Assembly: GCF_020510445.1 (NCBI RefSeq)
Contig: NZ_JAHBAG010000001.1
Span: 1,402,501 to 1,466,500, forward strand
DNA: 64,000 bases
From: Hydrogenophaga taeniospiralis
GTDB lineage: Bacteria > Pseudomonadota > Gammaproteobacteria > Burkholderiales > Burkholderiaceae_C
Reading direction: 5' to 3'
A model generated the notes under the pieces. That model was not told the origin of the DNA. It saw nothing but the letters and a program-made list of their open reading frames with translations, and did not search any database. Made by a program: the position numbers and the translations under genes. Position 1 is the first letter of the stretch. Every line of letters begins with the position of its first letter. This document shows positions 1-8,983 of the stretch, in pieces.

Positions 1-2
1 TG

Positions 3-758
3 CCGCTGGACCAGTATGTCTCCGACCCCCAGTTCTTCCGGTACTTCCGGAACACCTGGGGCGACATCAGCTATTCGCTGCCGGGCGTGTTCGCCAGCAA
101 CCCGGTGCCCTTCCTGGTCAACGTCAACCTCTGGACCCTGCCGAGCGAGTTCTACTGCTACCTCGCCATGGCGCTGCTGATGGTGACCCGGCTGGTCTAC
201 CACCGTGGGGTGTTCTCCGTGCTCATGCTGCTGGTCACCCTGGGCCTGGCCATGGCGCACGCGTTGACCGGCATGTCCGCGCCCCAGGGGCCCTACCCGG
301 CGCATGTGGTGGTGTATTACTTCTTCATGGGCGTGCTGTTCTTCCACTGGAAGGAGCGCATTCCCGCCAACCCGTGGCTGTTCCTGGCCAGCATGCCGCT
401 GAGCTATCTCCTGCTCATGTCCAACGCCATGACCTACGTGGCGCCGGTGGTGGTGGCCTACATGACGCTGTTCGTCGGCCTGTTGCCGATCCCCAAAAGC
501 CGGCTGCTGTCCAGCGGAGACTACAGCTACGGCCTGTACCTCTACGGCTTCCCGATCACCCAGGCGCTGGTGGCCTGGCGCCCGCAGTGGTTCTCGGGCA
601 GCCTGCCGGCGTTCCTGTGGCTGCTGCTGGCCGCCACCGTGTTGTCGTTCGCTTTCGCCGCGATCTCCTGGCACCTGATCGAGAAGCACGCTCTGGCGCT
701 CAAGTCCTGGCTGCCGCCGCGGTGGTTTCCCGTGCCGGCCCGGGGCTCCAAGGCCTGA
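3..758 (+). CDS. Acyltransferase 3 family membrane protein (5' end outside the window)
   Basis: The open frame runs into the window edge, so the N-terminus is missing and 251 residues are visible. The motif LWTLPSEFYCY near visible residues 42-52 matches the LWxLxxE block of acyltransferase-3 (OafA/NodX-like) integral membrane enzymes, which transfer acyl groups to sugars or surface polysaccharides. The rest is a string of hydrophobic segments with short loops, ending in a basic tail (LPPRWFPVPARGSKA). A start at 87 would cut off the conserved motif context. The substrate cannot be told from sequence and the upstream neighbour is not visible. Confidence 0.85.
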   Translation, partial: PLDQYVSDPQFFRYFRNTWGDISYSLPGVFASNPVPFLVNVNLWTLPSEFYCYLAMALLMVTRLVYHRGVFSVLMLLVTLGLAMAHALTGMSAPQGPYPAHVVVYYFFMGVLFFHWKERIPANPWLFLASMPLSYLLLMSNAMTYVAPVVVAYMTLFVGLLPIPKSRLLSSGDYSYGLYLYGFPITQALVAWRPQWFSGSLPAFLWLLLAATVLSFAFAAISWHLIEKHALALKSWLPPRWFPVPARGSKA

Positions 759-797
759 GGGCCGTGCCCCTGCGCTGCGGCCGCGGGGGAGCCTATG

Positions 798-836
798 AAA
801 AAAGCCCATGCAATCCCGCGAGGGGTTTGCATGGGC
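798..836 (-). terminator. Rho-independent terminator of the oxygenase gene
   Basis: A perfect 10-bp stem (804-813 with 827-836, arm GCCCATGCAA) has a 13-nt loop and is followed on the minus strand by six T residues (798-803). It lies 33 nt beyond the stop of the minus-strand oxygenase gene. It may also help stop the convergent acyltransferase transcript. Confidence 0.85.
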
Positions 837-869
837 TCAGAGGCTGAGCGTCGTTCTGACGATGGGCGA

Positions 870-1718
870 TCAGCCGCGCTTCTGGATCGTGTTGGCCAGA
901 TGGCGTTCCCGGAAGCGGCGCATCGCCCGGAACAGCACCGGGGGCATGTAGTCCTGCGAGACGCGCCAGCGCATGCCGCCGATTCTTTCGTGCGGCCGCT
1001 CGGCGAAGATCGTCGTGTGGGACTGGTTGGTCTCGTTCGCGGGCCGGCCGTTGGTGTAATAGAACAGCGCCAGCGACTTGCGCGAGTCGCCGTCGGGGCA
1101 GGTCAACGGGTCGGGGTGGCCGTGAAACGTCTTGCTGGTGGGTGAAAAGATCGCCAGGCGGTTGAAGACGGGCAGGATCTTGACCTCGCACTTCGTCACC
1201 TCCTGGTCCCACAACTCCAGGCTGCCGCCGTACTCTTCCTTCCAGTTCTTGTTCAGGTAGAGGATGACGTTGATGCGGCGGTCCAGGAAGTTGGCGTCGT
1301 GCTTGTTGAAGTCGGCGTGCAGCTTGAGCAGGCCTCCCTTGGGGGTCTGGTGCAGACCGCCGCCCCGCATCGTGGGGTCGGAGATCATGTTGTCGATGCC
1401 CGTGACCTTTTCCAGGAAGCGCAGGAAAGGCGCGGAATTGAACTGGTACAGCATGCTGCGCGTGACCGGGCCGAACTTGGTCTCGTCCACGCAGACCAGT
1501 TTCTGCTCGGCCGGGCGGTTGTAGTTGTGCCACTCGATGTCTTGCGCCTTGGGGAATTCGGCGAGCATGGCCTCTGCCACGTCCTGCGGCAGGAAGTTGT
1601 CGAAAGCCATGTGGTTGAACGGCGTGCCCAGCTGGTACTTGACCGCGCCTTCGGCGGCCAGCGCCTCGTACCGGGGGTCGTCAAATATGAAACGGTTGCC
1701 AAAGTCGCAGATTTGCAT
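870..1718 (-). CDS. 2-oxoglutarate/Fe(II)-dependent oxygenase
   Basis: This 282-residue protein has the cupin-type iron site of the 2OG-Fe(II) oxygenase superfamily: H134-x-D136 (LHADF), the distal H199 (TFHGHP) and R213 (SRKSL) as the likely 2-oxoglutarate ligand. The fold resembles prolyl-hydroxylase-like enzymes, which hydroxylate protein or small-molecule substrates using O2. The substrate is unknown. The gene stands alone, ends in a clear terminator, and has a perfect FNR-type box upstream at 1790-1803, so oxygen- or redox-dependent expression is plausible. No signal peptide is seen, so it is probably cytoplasmic. Confidence 0.85.
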   Translation of the reverse strand: MQICDFGNRFIFDDPRYEALAAEGAVKYQLGTPFNHMAFDNFLPQDVAEAMLAEFPKAQDIEWHNYNRPAEQKLVCVDETKFGPVTRSMLYQFNSAPFLRFLEKVTGIDNMISDPTMRGGGLHQTPKGGLLKLHADFNKHDANFLDRRINVILYLNKNWKEEYGGSLELWDQEVTKCEVKILPVFNRLAIFSPTSKTFHGHPDPLTCPDGDSRKSLALFYYTNGRPANETNQSHTTIFAERPHERIGGMRWRVSQDYMPPVLFRAMRRFRERHLANTIQKRG

Positions 1719-1789
1719 GTTCAGGGTTCCTGGGGAAAAGACACGAAGTGCTCCGGCGGGGATTGGAGCAGTAGCCCGAAAGCATGCGG

Positions 1790-1803
1790 TTGATCAAGAT
1801 CAA
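1790..1803. promoter_or_regulatory. FNR/Anr-type box
   Basis: TTGATCAAGATCAA is a perfect match to the FNR consensus TTGAT-N4-ATCAA. Its centre is about 78 nt upstream of the oxygenase start at 1718 and about 131 nt upstream of proA. A class II position (-41.5) would give the oxygenase a leader of about 37 nt. Binding is inferred from sequence only. Confidence 0.6.
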
Positions 1804-1927
1804 GAGAGTGGCGGGTTGGTGCGCCGCGGGGCGTCGGGCATCTCATCACCGCGGTCCTTCGGCCGGAGCCTGGCAGCCCTTGGCCCCAAAACGCCCAAAC
1901 CCCGGCCCCTCTGCGAAAATCTTCCCC

Positions 1928-3208
1928 ATGAACGCGACCAACACCACCGAACTCATGAACACCCTGGGGCTGCAGGCCAAGGCGGCCTCGGCGCTCATGG
2001 CCAAGGCCAGTGCGGCCACCAAGCTGCGGGCGCTGCGCTCCCTGGCCGCGCTGCTGCGGGCCAACGTGGCACCGCTGCAGGTGGAAAACGCCAAGGACCT
2101 GGAGCGCGCCCGCGCCGCCGGCCTGAGCGAGCCCATGGTGGACCGCCTCAAGCTCACGCCCAAGGTGATCGAGACCTGCGCCGAAGGCTGCGAGCAGCTC
2201 GCCGCCATGGCCGACATCATTGGTGAGATCTCGGGCCTGAAGCAGATGCCCAGCGGCATCCGCGTCGGCCAGATGCGCGTGCCCATCGGCGTGTTCGGCA
2301 TGATCTACGAGAGCCGGCCCAACGTGACCATCGAGGCCGCCTCGCTGTCCATCAAGAGCGGCAACGCCTGCATCCTGCGTGGCGGTTCGGAGGCCATCGA
2401 CTCCAACCGGGCGCTGGCCGCGCTGGTGCAGCAGGCGCTGGCCGCCGCCGGCCTGCCGACCGACGCCGTGCAGCTCGTGCCCACCACGGACCGCGCCGCC
2501 GTGGGCCAGCTCATCACCATGCCGCAGTACGTGGACGTGATCATCCCGCGCGGCGGCAAAGGCCTGATCGAGCGCATCAGCGCCGAAGCCAAGGTGCCGG
2601 TGATCAAGCACCTGGACGGCAACTGTCACACCTACGTGGACGACCCCTGCGACATCGCCATGGCGGTGAAGGTGGCCGACAACGCCAAGACCCAGAAATA
2701 CAGCCCTTGCAACGCCACCGAAAGCCTGCTCGTGGCGCGCGGCGTGGCGGCCGAGTTCCTGCCGAAGATCGGCGCGATCTACGCGGCCAAGGGCGTGGAG
2801 ATGCGCGGCTGCCCGGAGGCGATGGCCATCCTGTCCGCCGTGCCGGGCGCGAACGTGGCGGCCGCCAGCGAGCAGGACTGGAGCGAGGAGTACCTGGCCC
2901 CTATCGTGAGTGTGAAGGTGGTGGCCGGCGTGGACGAGGCCATCGCCCACATCAACCACTACAGCAGCCACCACACCGACGCCATCCTCACCACCGACCA
3001 CATGCACGCCCAGCGCTTCCTGCGCGAGGTGGATTCGGCCAGCGTGATGGTGAATGCGAGCACCCGCTTCGCCGACGGTTTCGAGTTCGGCCTGGGGGCC
3101 GAAATCGGCATCAGCACCGACAAGTTCCACGCGCGTGGGCCGGTGGGGGTGGAAGGCCTCACGTCCCTGAAGTACGTGGTGCTGGGCGAGGGTGAAATCA
3201 GGGGCTGA
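1928..3208 (+). CDS. proA: Gamma-glutamyl phosphate reductase
   Basis: ProA carries out the second step of proline biosynthesis, the NADPH-dependent reduction of L-glutamyl 5-phosphate to the semialdehyde. The 426-residue length is normal. C261 in the context SPCNATES is the expected catalytic cysteine of this aldehyde-dehydrogenase-like family, and the blocks [16 protein letters not shown] and [10 protein letters not shown] are characteristic. The start at 1928 is chosen because it gives the usual family N-terminus; the frame is open further upstream, and an internal ATG at 1955 is possible. No proB lies beside it. The next gene, gshA, is 184 nt away. Confidence 0.95.
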   Translation: MNATNTTELMNTLGLQAKAASALMAKASAATKLRALRSLAALLRANVAPLQVENAKDLERARAAGLSEPMVDRLKLTPKVIETCAEGCEQLAAMADIIGEISGLKQMPSGIRVGQMRVPIGVFGMIYESRPNVTIEAASLSIKSGNACILRGGSEAIDSNRALAALVQQALAAAGLPTDAVQLVPTTDRAAVGQLITMPQYVDVIIPRGGKGLIERISAEAKVPVIKHLDGNCHTYVDDPCDIAMAVKVADNAKTQKYSPCNATESLLVARGVAAEFLPKIGAIYAAKGVEMRGCPEAMAILSAVPGANVAAASEQDWSEEYLAPIVSVKVVAGVDEAIAHINHYSSHHTDAILTTDHMHAQRFLREVDSASVMVNASTRFADGFEFGLGAEIGISTDKFHARGPVGVEGLTSLKYVVLGEGEIRG

Positions 3209-3312
3209 CCGAGCTTGCAAGCCCTGCCTTTGTCCCCATATCCTCGAAGCCTTCGCCTTTTCAACCACTCCAATTCCAGCCCACACGCAACGCCCGAGCG
3301 TCCAGGGCCAGC

Positions 3313-3386
3313 ACGGAACCGGCTTTGCCGGGCCCAGCTGGCGCCCCCCACCGGGGGGTGACGCCAAAAGGCGGCGCGGGGGGCTC
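3313..3386 (-). repeat. REP-like three-hairpin element, copy A
   Basis: Minus-strand orientation. It contains the GC-rich module 1, a CCCCCC/GGGGGG hairpin (module 2) and a CCGGC-AAA-GCCGG hairpin (module 3). Module 1 ends 6 nt before the gshA start codon, so the G-run of the element forms the gshA leader. Confidence 0.75.
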
Positions 3387-3392
3387 TCCAAT

Positions 3393-4685
3393 ATGGTTCC
3401 GCACCTCGTCACCGCTCTCACCGGCCCCATCAACGAACTGGAACAGCGCATCCTCGAATCCACCCCCGTGATCGAGCGCTGGTTCCGGCTGGAGTGGATG
3501 GAGCACACGCCGCCGTTCTATTCTTCGGTGGACGTGCGCAACGCCGGTTTCAAGCTCGCGCCGGTGGACACCAACCTCTACCCCGGCGGCTGGAACCACC
3601 TCACGCCCGAGATGCTGCCGCTGGCGGTGCAGGCGGCCATGGCGGCGATCGAAAAGATCTGCCCCGAGGCCAAGAACCTGCTGCTGGTGCCCGAGAACAC
3701 GCACGACACCTTCTACCTGAGCAACCTGGCCCAGCTGCAGCGCATCTTCTACATGGCCGGCCTCAACGTGCGCCTGGGCTCCTTGTCCAACGACATCAAG
3801 GCGCCCACCACCATCGACCTGCCGGGTGGTGAGTCGATCACGCTGGAGCCGCTGATCCGCAGCCGGCGCCGGCTGGGCCTCAAGCATTTCGACCCTTGCA
3901 CCATCCTGCTCAACAACGACCTGAGCGCGGGCGTGCCCGGCATCCTGGAAGACCTGCACGAGCAGTACCTGCTGCCGCCGCTGCACGCAGGCTGGGGCAC
4001 GCGGCGCAAGAGCCACCATTTCAAGGCGTACGAAGAAATCGCCAAGCGTTTCGGCAAGCTGCTGGGCATGGACCACTGGCTCATCAACCCCATGTTCAAC
4101 CAGTGCGGCGAGGTGAATTTCGCCGAAGAACACGGGCTGGAGTGCCTGCGCAGCAACACCGACGCGCTGCTGGGCAAGATCCGCCGCAAATACAAGGAAT
4201 ACGGCATCAACGAGAAGCCGTTCGTGGTGGTCAAGGCCGACAACGGCACCGGCGGCATGGGCATCCTGACCGTGCGCGACGCCAAGGACATCGACGCGCT
4301 GAGCCCCAAGGCGCGCGAGCGCATGGCCACCGTGCAGGCCGGCCAGCCGGTCACCGAGGTCATCATCCAGGAAGGCGTGCTGACCAACGAGCGCATCAAC
4401 GCTGCGGTGGCCGAGCCGGTGGTCTACATGATGGACCGCTACGTGGTGGGTGGTTTCTACCGTGTGCACGCGGAGCGCGGCGCCGATGAAAACCTGAGCG
4501 CCCCGGGGTCGAGCTTCGTGCCGCTGGCCTTTGAGCAGAGCGCGCAGCTGCCGCAGCCCGGCGTGAAGCCCGGCGCCAGCGTGCCCAACCGCTTTTACAT
4601 GTATGGCGTGATCGGGCGGCTGGCCATGCTGGCCGCGAGCTACGAACTGGAAGCGACCGACCCGGACGCAGAGGTGTATGAGTGA
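3393..4685 (+). CDS. gshA: Glutamate-cysteine ligase
   Basis: This 430-residue protein matches the proteobacterial gamma-glutamylcysteine ligase family that is distinct from E. coli GshA. It makes gamma-Glu-Cys from Glu, Cys and ATP, the first step of glutathione synthesis. Recognisable segments are NLYPGGWNHLTPEML, LLVPENTHDTFYL and VVVKADNGTGGMGI, the last resembling an ATP-binding loop. The ATG at 3393 is chosen because the upstream in-frame extension is repeat sequence. There is no conventional ribosome site other than a G-run from the adjoining REP element. gshB is 2.2 kb downstream, separated by kup. Confidence 0.93.
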   Translation: MVPHLVTALTGPINELEQRILESTPVIERWFRLEWMEHTPPFYSSVDVRNAGFKLAPVDTNLYPGGWNHLTPEMLPLAVQAAMAAIEKICPEAKNLLLVPENTHDTFYLSNLAQLQRIFYMAGLNVRLGSLSNDIKAPTTIDLPGGESITLEPLIRSRRRLGLKHFDPCTILLNNDLSAGVPGILEDLHEQYLLPPLHAGWGTRRKSHHFKAYEEIAKRFGKLLGMDHWLINPMFNQCGEVNFAEEHGLECLRSNTDALLGKIRRKYKEYGINEKPFVVVKADNGTGGMGILTVRDAKDIDALSPKARERMATVQAGQPVTEVIIQEGVLTNERINAAVAEPVVYMMDRYVVGGFYRVHAERGADENLSAPGSSFVPLAFEQSAQLPQPGVKPGASVPNRFYMYGVIGRLAMLAASYELEATDPDAEVYE

Positions 4686-4756
4686 CCCCCGCGCCGCCTG
4701 CGGCGTCACCCCCTGAAAGGGGGCGATGCGAGTGGCCCGGCGGAGCCGGTTCCACC
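4684..4756 (+). repeat. REP-like three-hairpin element, copy B
   Basis: It begins at the gshA stop codon and contains module 1 (GCGCCGCCTGCGGCG), module 2 (CCCCCTGAAAGGGGG) and module 3 (CCCGGCGGAGCCGG). Plus orientation, with module 1 facing gshA. Confidence 0.8.
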
Positions 4757-4942
4757 GCATCCTGGTGACGGGCACGCCGCGCCGGAATGGGGTGGGTTCC
4801 GCGATGTTCTGGGTGAGGGCACCTCTCGCGTTCTGAGTTGTTGCGCTGCAACATTTGTCACGCGCCGGCCTTTTCGGCGATACCCCCCCACTGGCGGCGC
4901 GCGGGCGGTGGGCGCAGAATCGCCCCCATCCTGACAGCCGAA

Positions 4943-4972
4943 CCCGGGCCGACCAGTCCCGGGTATTTTTTT
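4943..4972 (+). promoter_or_regulatory. Terminator-like hairpin and U-tract abutting the kup start
   Basis: The stem CCCGGG (4943-4948) pairs with CCCGGG (4958-4963) around a 9-nt loop, followed by TATTTTTTT directly before the GTG at 4973. It has the shape of an intrinsic terminator placed inside the kup leader. It could be an attenuator or a fortuitous structure. No Shine-Dalgarno sequence is present between it and the start. Confidence 0.45.
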
Positions 4973-6841
4973 GTGTCCAGCAACAAGTCTTCGCTCGCCG
5001 CGCTCACCCTGGGCGCCATAGGTGTGGTGTATGGCGATATCGGCACCAGCGTGCTGTACGCCATCAAAGAGATCTTCGGGTCCGGCCACGTGCCTTTCAC
5101 GCACGACAACGTCTATGGCGTGCTCTCCATCGTTTTCTGGACCCTCACCGTCATCGTCTCGCTCAAATACGTGGTGCTGGTGCTGCGCGCCGACAACGCG
5201 GGCGAGGGCGGCCTGATCGCCATGCTGGCGCTGGCCTCGCAGGCGGTGAAGGACCGGCCCGAGCTGCGCAAATGGCTGCTGGCCATCGGCATCTTCGGCA
5301 CCTCGCTGTTCTATGGCGACGGCGTCATCACCCCGGCGATCTCGGTGCTGTCGGCGGTCGAGGGCCTGGAGGTGGTGTCGCCGGCCTTCAAGCAGTACGT
5401 GGTGCCGATCACGCTGGTGGTGCTGTTCGGCCTGTTCTTCGTGCAGAAGCGCGGCACCGGCGGCATCGGCAAGTTCTTCGGCCCGATCACGGTGCTGTGG
5501 TTTCTGGCGATCGCGGTGCTCGGCGTGTCGCACATCGTGGGCCACCCCGAAATCCTGGGTGCGCTCAGCCCGCACCACGCGCTGCGCTTCATGTGGCAGC
5601 AGCCGGGCACCACCTTCATCATCCTGGGTGCCGTGGTGCTGTGCGTGACCGGCGGTGAGGCGCTCTACGCCGACATGGGGCACTTCGGCAAGAAGCCGAT
5701 CCGCGTGGCCTGGTTCGCCATCGTCATGCCCTGCCTGACGCTGAATTACTTCGGCCAGGGCGCGCTGCTGCTGACCGACCCCGCCGCGGTGAAAAACCCG
5801 TTCTTCAACATGGCGCCCGACTGGGCGCTGCTGCCCCTGGTGGGGCTGGCCACCATGGCCACGGTGATCGCTTCGCAGGCGCTGATTTCGGGCGCCTTCA
5901 GCGTCACCAAGCAGGCGGTGCAGCTCGGTTACCTGCCGCGCCTGAACGTGCAGCACACCAGCGTGCACGACACCGGCCAGATCTACCTGCCCTTCGTCAA
6001 CTGGGGCCTGTTTGCCGCCATCGTGCTGGCGGTGGTGATGTTCAAGTCTTCCACCAACCTGGCCGCGGCCTACGGCATCGCCGTGACGCTGGACATGCTG
6101 ATCACCACCGTGCTCACCTTTTTCGTGATCCGCTACGGCTGGAAATTCCCGCTGTGGCTGTGCCTGGTGGCCACCGGGTTTTTCTTCATGGTCGATCTGG
6201 CCTTCTTCAGCTCCAACCTGCTCAAGCTGTTCGCCGGCGGCTGGTTCCCACTGCTGATCGGTGGCGTGGTGTTCACCCTGATGATGACCTGGAAGCGGGG
6301 CCGTGAGCTGCTGTCACAGAAGCAGCAGGCCGAGGCCATCGAACTCGACAGCTTTCTCGAATCGGTGTTCATGGCGCCGCCCACGCGCGTTGAAGGCACG
6401 GCGGTGTTCCTCACGGCCGAGGCCGGCACCGTGCCCAACGCGCTGTTGCACAACCTCAAGCACAACAAGGTGCTGCATCAGCAGAACCTGTTCGTCACCG
6501 TGCGCAACCACGAAGTGCCCTGGATCGGGCTCGACAAGCGGCTGGCCGTGGAGCCGCTGGGCCACGACTGCTGGCAGGTGGCGATCCACTACGGGTTCAA
6601 GAACGATCCGGATGTGCCCAAGGCCTTGCAGCTCATGAGCGGCCGGGGTTGCGAACTCGAACCCATGGCCACCAGCTACTTCCTTTCGCGCGACCTGGTC
6701 GTGCCCACCCTGGGCAGTGGCATGGCACCCTGGCGTGAAAAGATCTTTGCCCAGATGCACCACAACGCCGGCGCGGCGGCCGAGTTCCTGAACCTGCCGA
6801 GCAACTCGGTGATCGAGCTGGGTTCAAAAATAGAGATATAG
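4973..6841 (+). CDS. kup: Low-affinity potassium uptake protein Kup
   Basis: Kup is an inner-membrane K+/H+ symporter. The GTG start at 4973 gives [26 protein letters not shown] and a 622-residue protein, the usual Kup length. The [10 protein letters not shown] motif sits at residues 16-25. About 12 hydrophobic segments follow, then a cytoplasmic C-terminal domain of roughly 170 residues ending in [10 protein letters not shown]. The frame is open upstream to 4838, but that extension is not Kup-like. The gene lies between gshA and gshB; glutathione and potassium are functionally linked in bacteria, although in E. coli this is through KefBC rather than Kup. Confidence 0.95.
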   Translation: MSSNKSSLAALTLGAIGVVYGDIGTSVLYAIKEIFGSGHVPFTHDNVYGVLSIVFWTLTVIVSLKYVVLVLRADNAGEGGLIAMLALASQAVKDRPELRKWLLAIGIFGTSLFYGDGVITPAISVLSAVEGLEVVSPAFKQYVVPITLVVLFGLFFVQKRGTGGIGKFFGPITVLWFLAIAVLGVSHIVGHPEILGALSPHHALRFMWQQPGTTFIILGAVVLCVTGGEALYADMGHFGKKPIRVAWFAIVMPCLTLNYFGQGALLLTDPAAVKNPFFNMAPDWALLPLVGLATMATVIASQALISGAFSVTKQAVQLGYLPRLNVQHTSVHDTGQIYLPFVNWGLFAAIVLAVVMFKSSTNLAAAYGIAVTLDMLITTVLTFFVIRYGWKFPLWLCLVATGFFFMVDLAFFSSNLLKLFAGGWFPLLIGGVVFTLMMTWKRGRELLSQKQQAEAIELDSFLESVFMAPPTRVEGTAVFLTAEAGTVPNALLHNLKHNKVLHQQNLFVTVRNHEVPWIGLDKRLAVEPLGHDCWQVAIHYGFKNDPDVPKALQLMSGRGCELEPMATSYFLSRDLVVPTLGSGMAPWREKIFAQMHHNAGAAAEFLNLPSNSVIELGSKIEI

Positions 6842-6934
6842 GGCGCCCGGACAAGGCGTTCGCGCCGTCGCCGACGCGTTGGCGCTGTTTGTGCAACAGT
6901 ACGGGGCCGCCCGAAAAGCCACCTGACCACGCCC

Positions 6935-7879
6935 ATGAACATCCTCTTCGTTGCCGATCCGCTCGCGTCTTTCAAGATCTACAAGGACACCACCTTCGCC
7001 ATGATGCGCGAGCTGCAGCGGCGTGGCCACACCCTGGCCGCGACCGAGCCGCAGCACATGGCCTGGCAAAGCGGCCAGTCGGTGAGCGCCAAGGTGCGCC
7101 ACATCGGCCTCACGGGCGATGCCGATGCGTGGTTCCGCGTCAGCCGCGAGGCCATCGAGCCGCTGCACGGTTTCGACGCCGTGATCATGCGCAAGGACCC
7201 GCCGTTCGACAGCGAGTTCTTCTACGCCACCCACCTGTTGGAGCAGGCCGAGCGCGAGGGCGCGCGCGTGTTCAACAGCCCGCGCGCGCTGCGCGACCAC
7301 CCGGAAAAGCTCGCCCTCATGGAGTTCGCCCGCTTCGCGCCGCCCACGCTGGTGACGCGCCAGGCCGCCGCGATCCGGGCTTTCCACGCCGAACACCGGG
7401 ACATCATCCTCAAGCCGCTCGACGGCATGGGCGGCATGGGCATCTTCCGCGTCGGCCCGGACGGCATGAACCTGGGCTCCATCATCGAGACGCTCAACCA
7501 GGGCGGCGCCACCAGCGTGATGGTGCAGCGCTACCTGCCGCAGATCGTGGACGGTGACAAGCGCCTGCTGCTGATCGGCGGGAAGGTGGCGCCCTTCGTG
7601 CTGGCGCGCATCCCGCAGGGCAACGAGGTGCGCGGCAACCTCGCCGCGGGCGGCAAGGGCGTGGCGCAACCCCTGAGCGACGCCGACCGCGTGGTGGCCG
7701 AGGCCATCGCCCCCACGCTGGCCGCGCGGGGCCTGCTGCTGGTGGGTCTGGACATGATCGGCAACAGCGTGACCGAGATCAACGTGACGAGCCCGACCTG
7801 CTTCCAGGAGATCACCGAGCAGACCGGCTTCGATGTGCCGGCGATGTTCGTGGACGCGCTGGAAGCCGCGTTGGGATGA
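6935..7879 (+). CDS. gshB: Glutathione synthetase
   Basis: GshB joins gamma-Glu-Cys and glycine using ATP. The 314-residue length is normal for this ATP-grasp enzyme. Recognisable family blocks are the N-terminal FVADPLASFKIYKDTTF, DPPFD (88-92), KPLDGMGGMGIFR (from K160, glycine-rich loop) and NVTSPTCFQEI (from 283). It starts 93 nt after kup and ends immediately before a REP element. Together with gshA it completes the glutathione pathway in this window. Confidence 0.97.
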   Translation: MNILFVADPLASFKIYKDTTFAMMRELQRRGHTLAATEPQHMAWQSGQSVSAKVRHIGLTGDADAWFRVSREAIEPLHGFDAVIMRKDPPFDSEFFYATHLLEQAEREGARVFNSPRALRDHPEKLALMEFARFAPPTLVTRQAAAIRAFHAEHRDIILKPLDGMGGMGIFRVGPDGMNLGSIIETLNQGGATSVMVQRYLPQIVDGDKRLLLIGGKVAPFVLARIPQGNEVRGNLAAGGKGVAQPLSDADRVVAEAIAPTLAARGLLLVGLDMIGNSVTEINVTSPTCFQEITEQTGFDVPAMFVDALEAALG

Positions 7880-7882
7880 AAC

Positions 7883-7932
7883 ACCCCCGCAGCGCTTCGC
7901 GCGACCCCCTCAAGGGGGCGGCGCTGTGGCAT
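7883..7932 (+). repeat. REP-like element, copy C (partial)
   Basis: Modules 1 (CGCAGCGCTTCGCGCG) and 2 (CCCCCTCAAGGGGG) are present; module 3 is missing. It starts 3 nt after the gshB stop, with module 1 facing gshB. Confidence 0.75.
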
Positions 7933-7969
7933 GCGCAGGGATGGCGCTCCGGCGACATGGAGAACTGAC

Positions 7970-8245
7970 ATGAGCGACATCGAAAAGCCCGCAGTGCCGA
8001 TCAAGCAGGTGCGCAACCCGCTGCACGGCCTGACGCTGGAGGCCATCGTCACCGCGCTGGCGGAGCACTACGGCTGGGAAGAGCTGGGCCAGCGCATCCC
8101 GGTGCGCTGTTTCAACGTGGACCCGAGCGTGGGCTCCAGTCTGCGTTTCCTGCGCAAGACGCCCTGGGCGCGTGAGAAGGTGGAAGGCCTGTACCTGTTC
8201 ATGCTGCGCGAGCGCAGCCGGGCGGCGGGCCGGCAACCCCGCTGA
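7970..8245 (+). CDS. VF530 family (DUF2132) small protein
   Basis: This 91-residue protein contains the VF530-type core NPLHGLTLEAIVTALAEHYG, then FNVDPSVGSSLRFLRKTPW and AREKVEGLY. The family is small and helical, with a proposed DNA-binding fold known from structural genomics; its cellular role is unclear. The ATG at 7970 is preceded by GGAGAACTGAC, a plausible ribosome site, and upstream in-frame codons are REP-derived. The C-terminus is basic. It is codirectional with gshB but separated by the REP element. Confidence 0.85.
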   Translation: MSDIEKPAVPIKQVRNPLHGLTLEAIVTALAEHYGWEELGQRIPVRCFNVDPSVGSSLRFLRKTPWAREKVEGLYLFMLRERSRAAGRQPR

Positions 8246-8326
8246 GGGTATCGCGGCACCCTGTCGTGTGGGAACCACGGCAGGGCTCGCCCGCCGGCCG
8301 GTGCGCGCGAGGCGAAAGACAACGAA

Positions 8327-8529
8327 ATGGCTCGCAACTTCATGGCCAATTCGGTCAACTCCATCATGGGCCAGAACATGCGCATCTCGCTGGTGAGCGA
8401 CATCTCCCGCGCCCAGACCACGAGCAGTTGCGCGAGGTCTACCTCGCCTGGGAGCGCAGCCTGTCGAACCACAGCATGGGCGCCCGGCGCCTGCCGGAGT
8501 TGCGCGAGAAGCTGTTCAAGGTGCGCTGA
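8327..8529 (+). pseudogene. Frameshifted small ORF of about 67 codons
   Basis: The ATG at 8327 opens MARNFMANSVNSIMGQNMR, which reads well to about SDIS (around 8404). The protein-like reading then continues in the -1 frame as PDHEQLREVYLAWERSLSN and GARRLPELREKLFKVR, with a stop at 8529. The total of 203 nt is one base short of 68 codons, as a single-base deletion would give. It could be a pseudogene, a sequencing error or a programmed shift; no slippery heptamer is evident. The product is unrecognised. Confidence 0.5.
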
Positions 8530-8562
8530 GCGGAGCACCGCCTTGGCCCTCGCGAGGGTGCT

Positions 8563-8895
8563 TCAGTGGGCCGCCGCCTTGGAAAACACGTTGAGCACCA
8601 CCACGCCGGCGATGATCAGACCCATGCCGATCAGGCCGGGCAGGTCGATCTTCTGACCGTACATCACCAGCGCCACGAGGGTGATGAGCACGATGCCAAG
8701 GCCCGACCAGACCGCGTAGGTGACGCCCACCGGCAGCGACTTGAGCACCAGCGAGAGGCAATAAAACGCCACCGCATAGCCCACCACCACGACGGCCGAG
8801 GGCCCCAGCCGCGTGAAGCCGTCGCTGGCCTTGAGCGCGCTGGTGCCGATCACTTCGGCCACGATGGCCAGTCCCAGGGTGAGCCAGGCGTTCAC
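8563..8895 (-). CDS. Small multidrug resistance (EmrE-type) efflux protein
   Basis: This 110-residue protein has four hydrophobic segments and the SMR signature: E14 in [19 protein letters not shown] is the membrane-embedded proton- and substrate-coupling glutamate. [16 protein letters not shown] is the conserved third-helix block and the C-terminus has [13 protein letters not shown]. It is an inner-membrane proton antiporter for cationic compounds or guanidinium-like substrates. Its sequence is closer to EmrE than to the Gdx/SugE branch, but the substrate cannot be fixed. It is on the opposite strand to the preceding genes. Confidence 0.9.
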   Translation of the reverse strand: MNAWLTLGLAIVAEVIGTSALKASDGFTRLGPSAVVVVGYAVAFYCLSLVLKSLPVGVTYAVWSGLGIVLITLVALVMYGQKIDLPGLIGMGLIIAGVVVLNVFSKAAAH

Positions 8896-8983
8896 TGGAC
8901 CACCTTCCGTGCTGCGCTCACAGGAGTACCTACGCCCTGCGGGCTGCGGTGCGAGCTTGCTTGGGAGCGGCCCTGCGCGGCGC

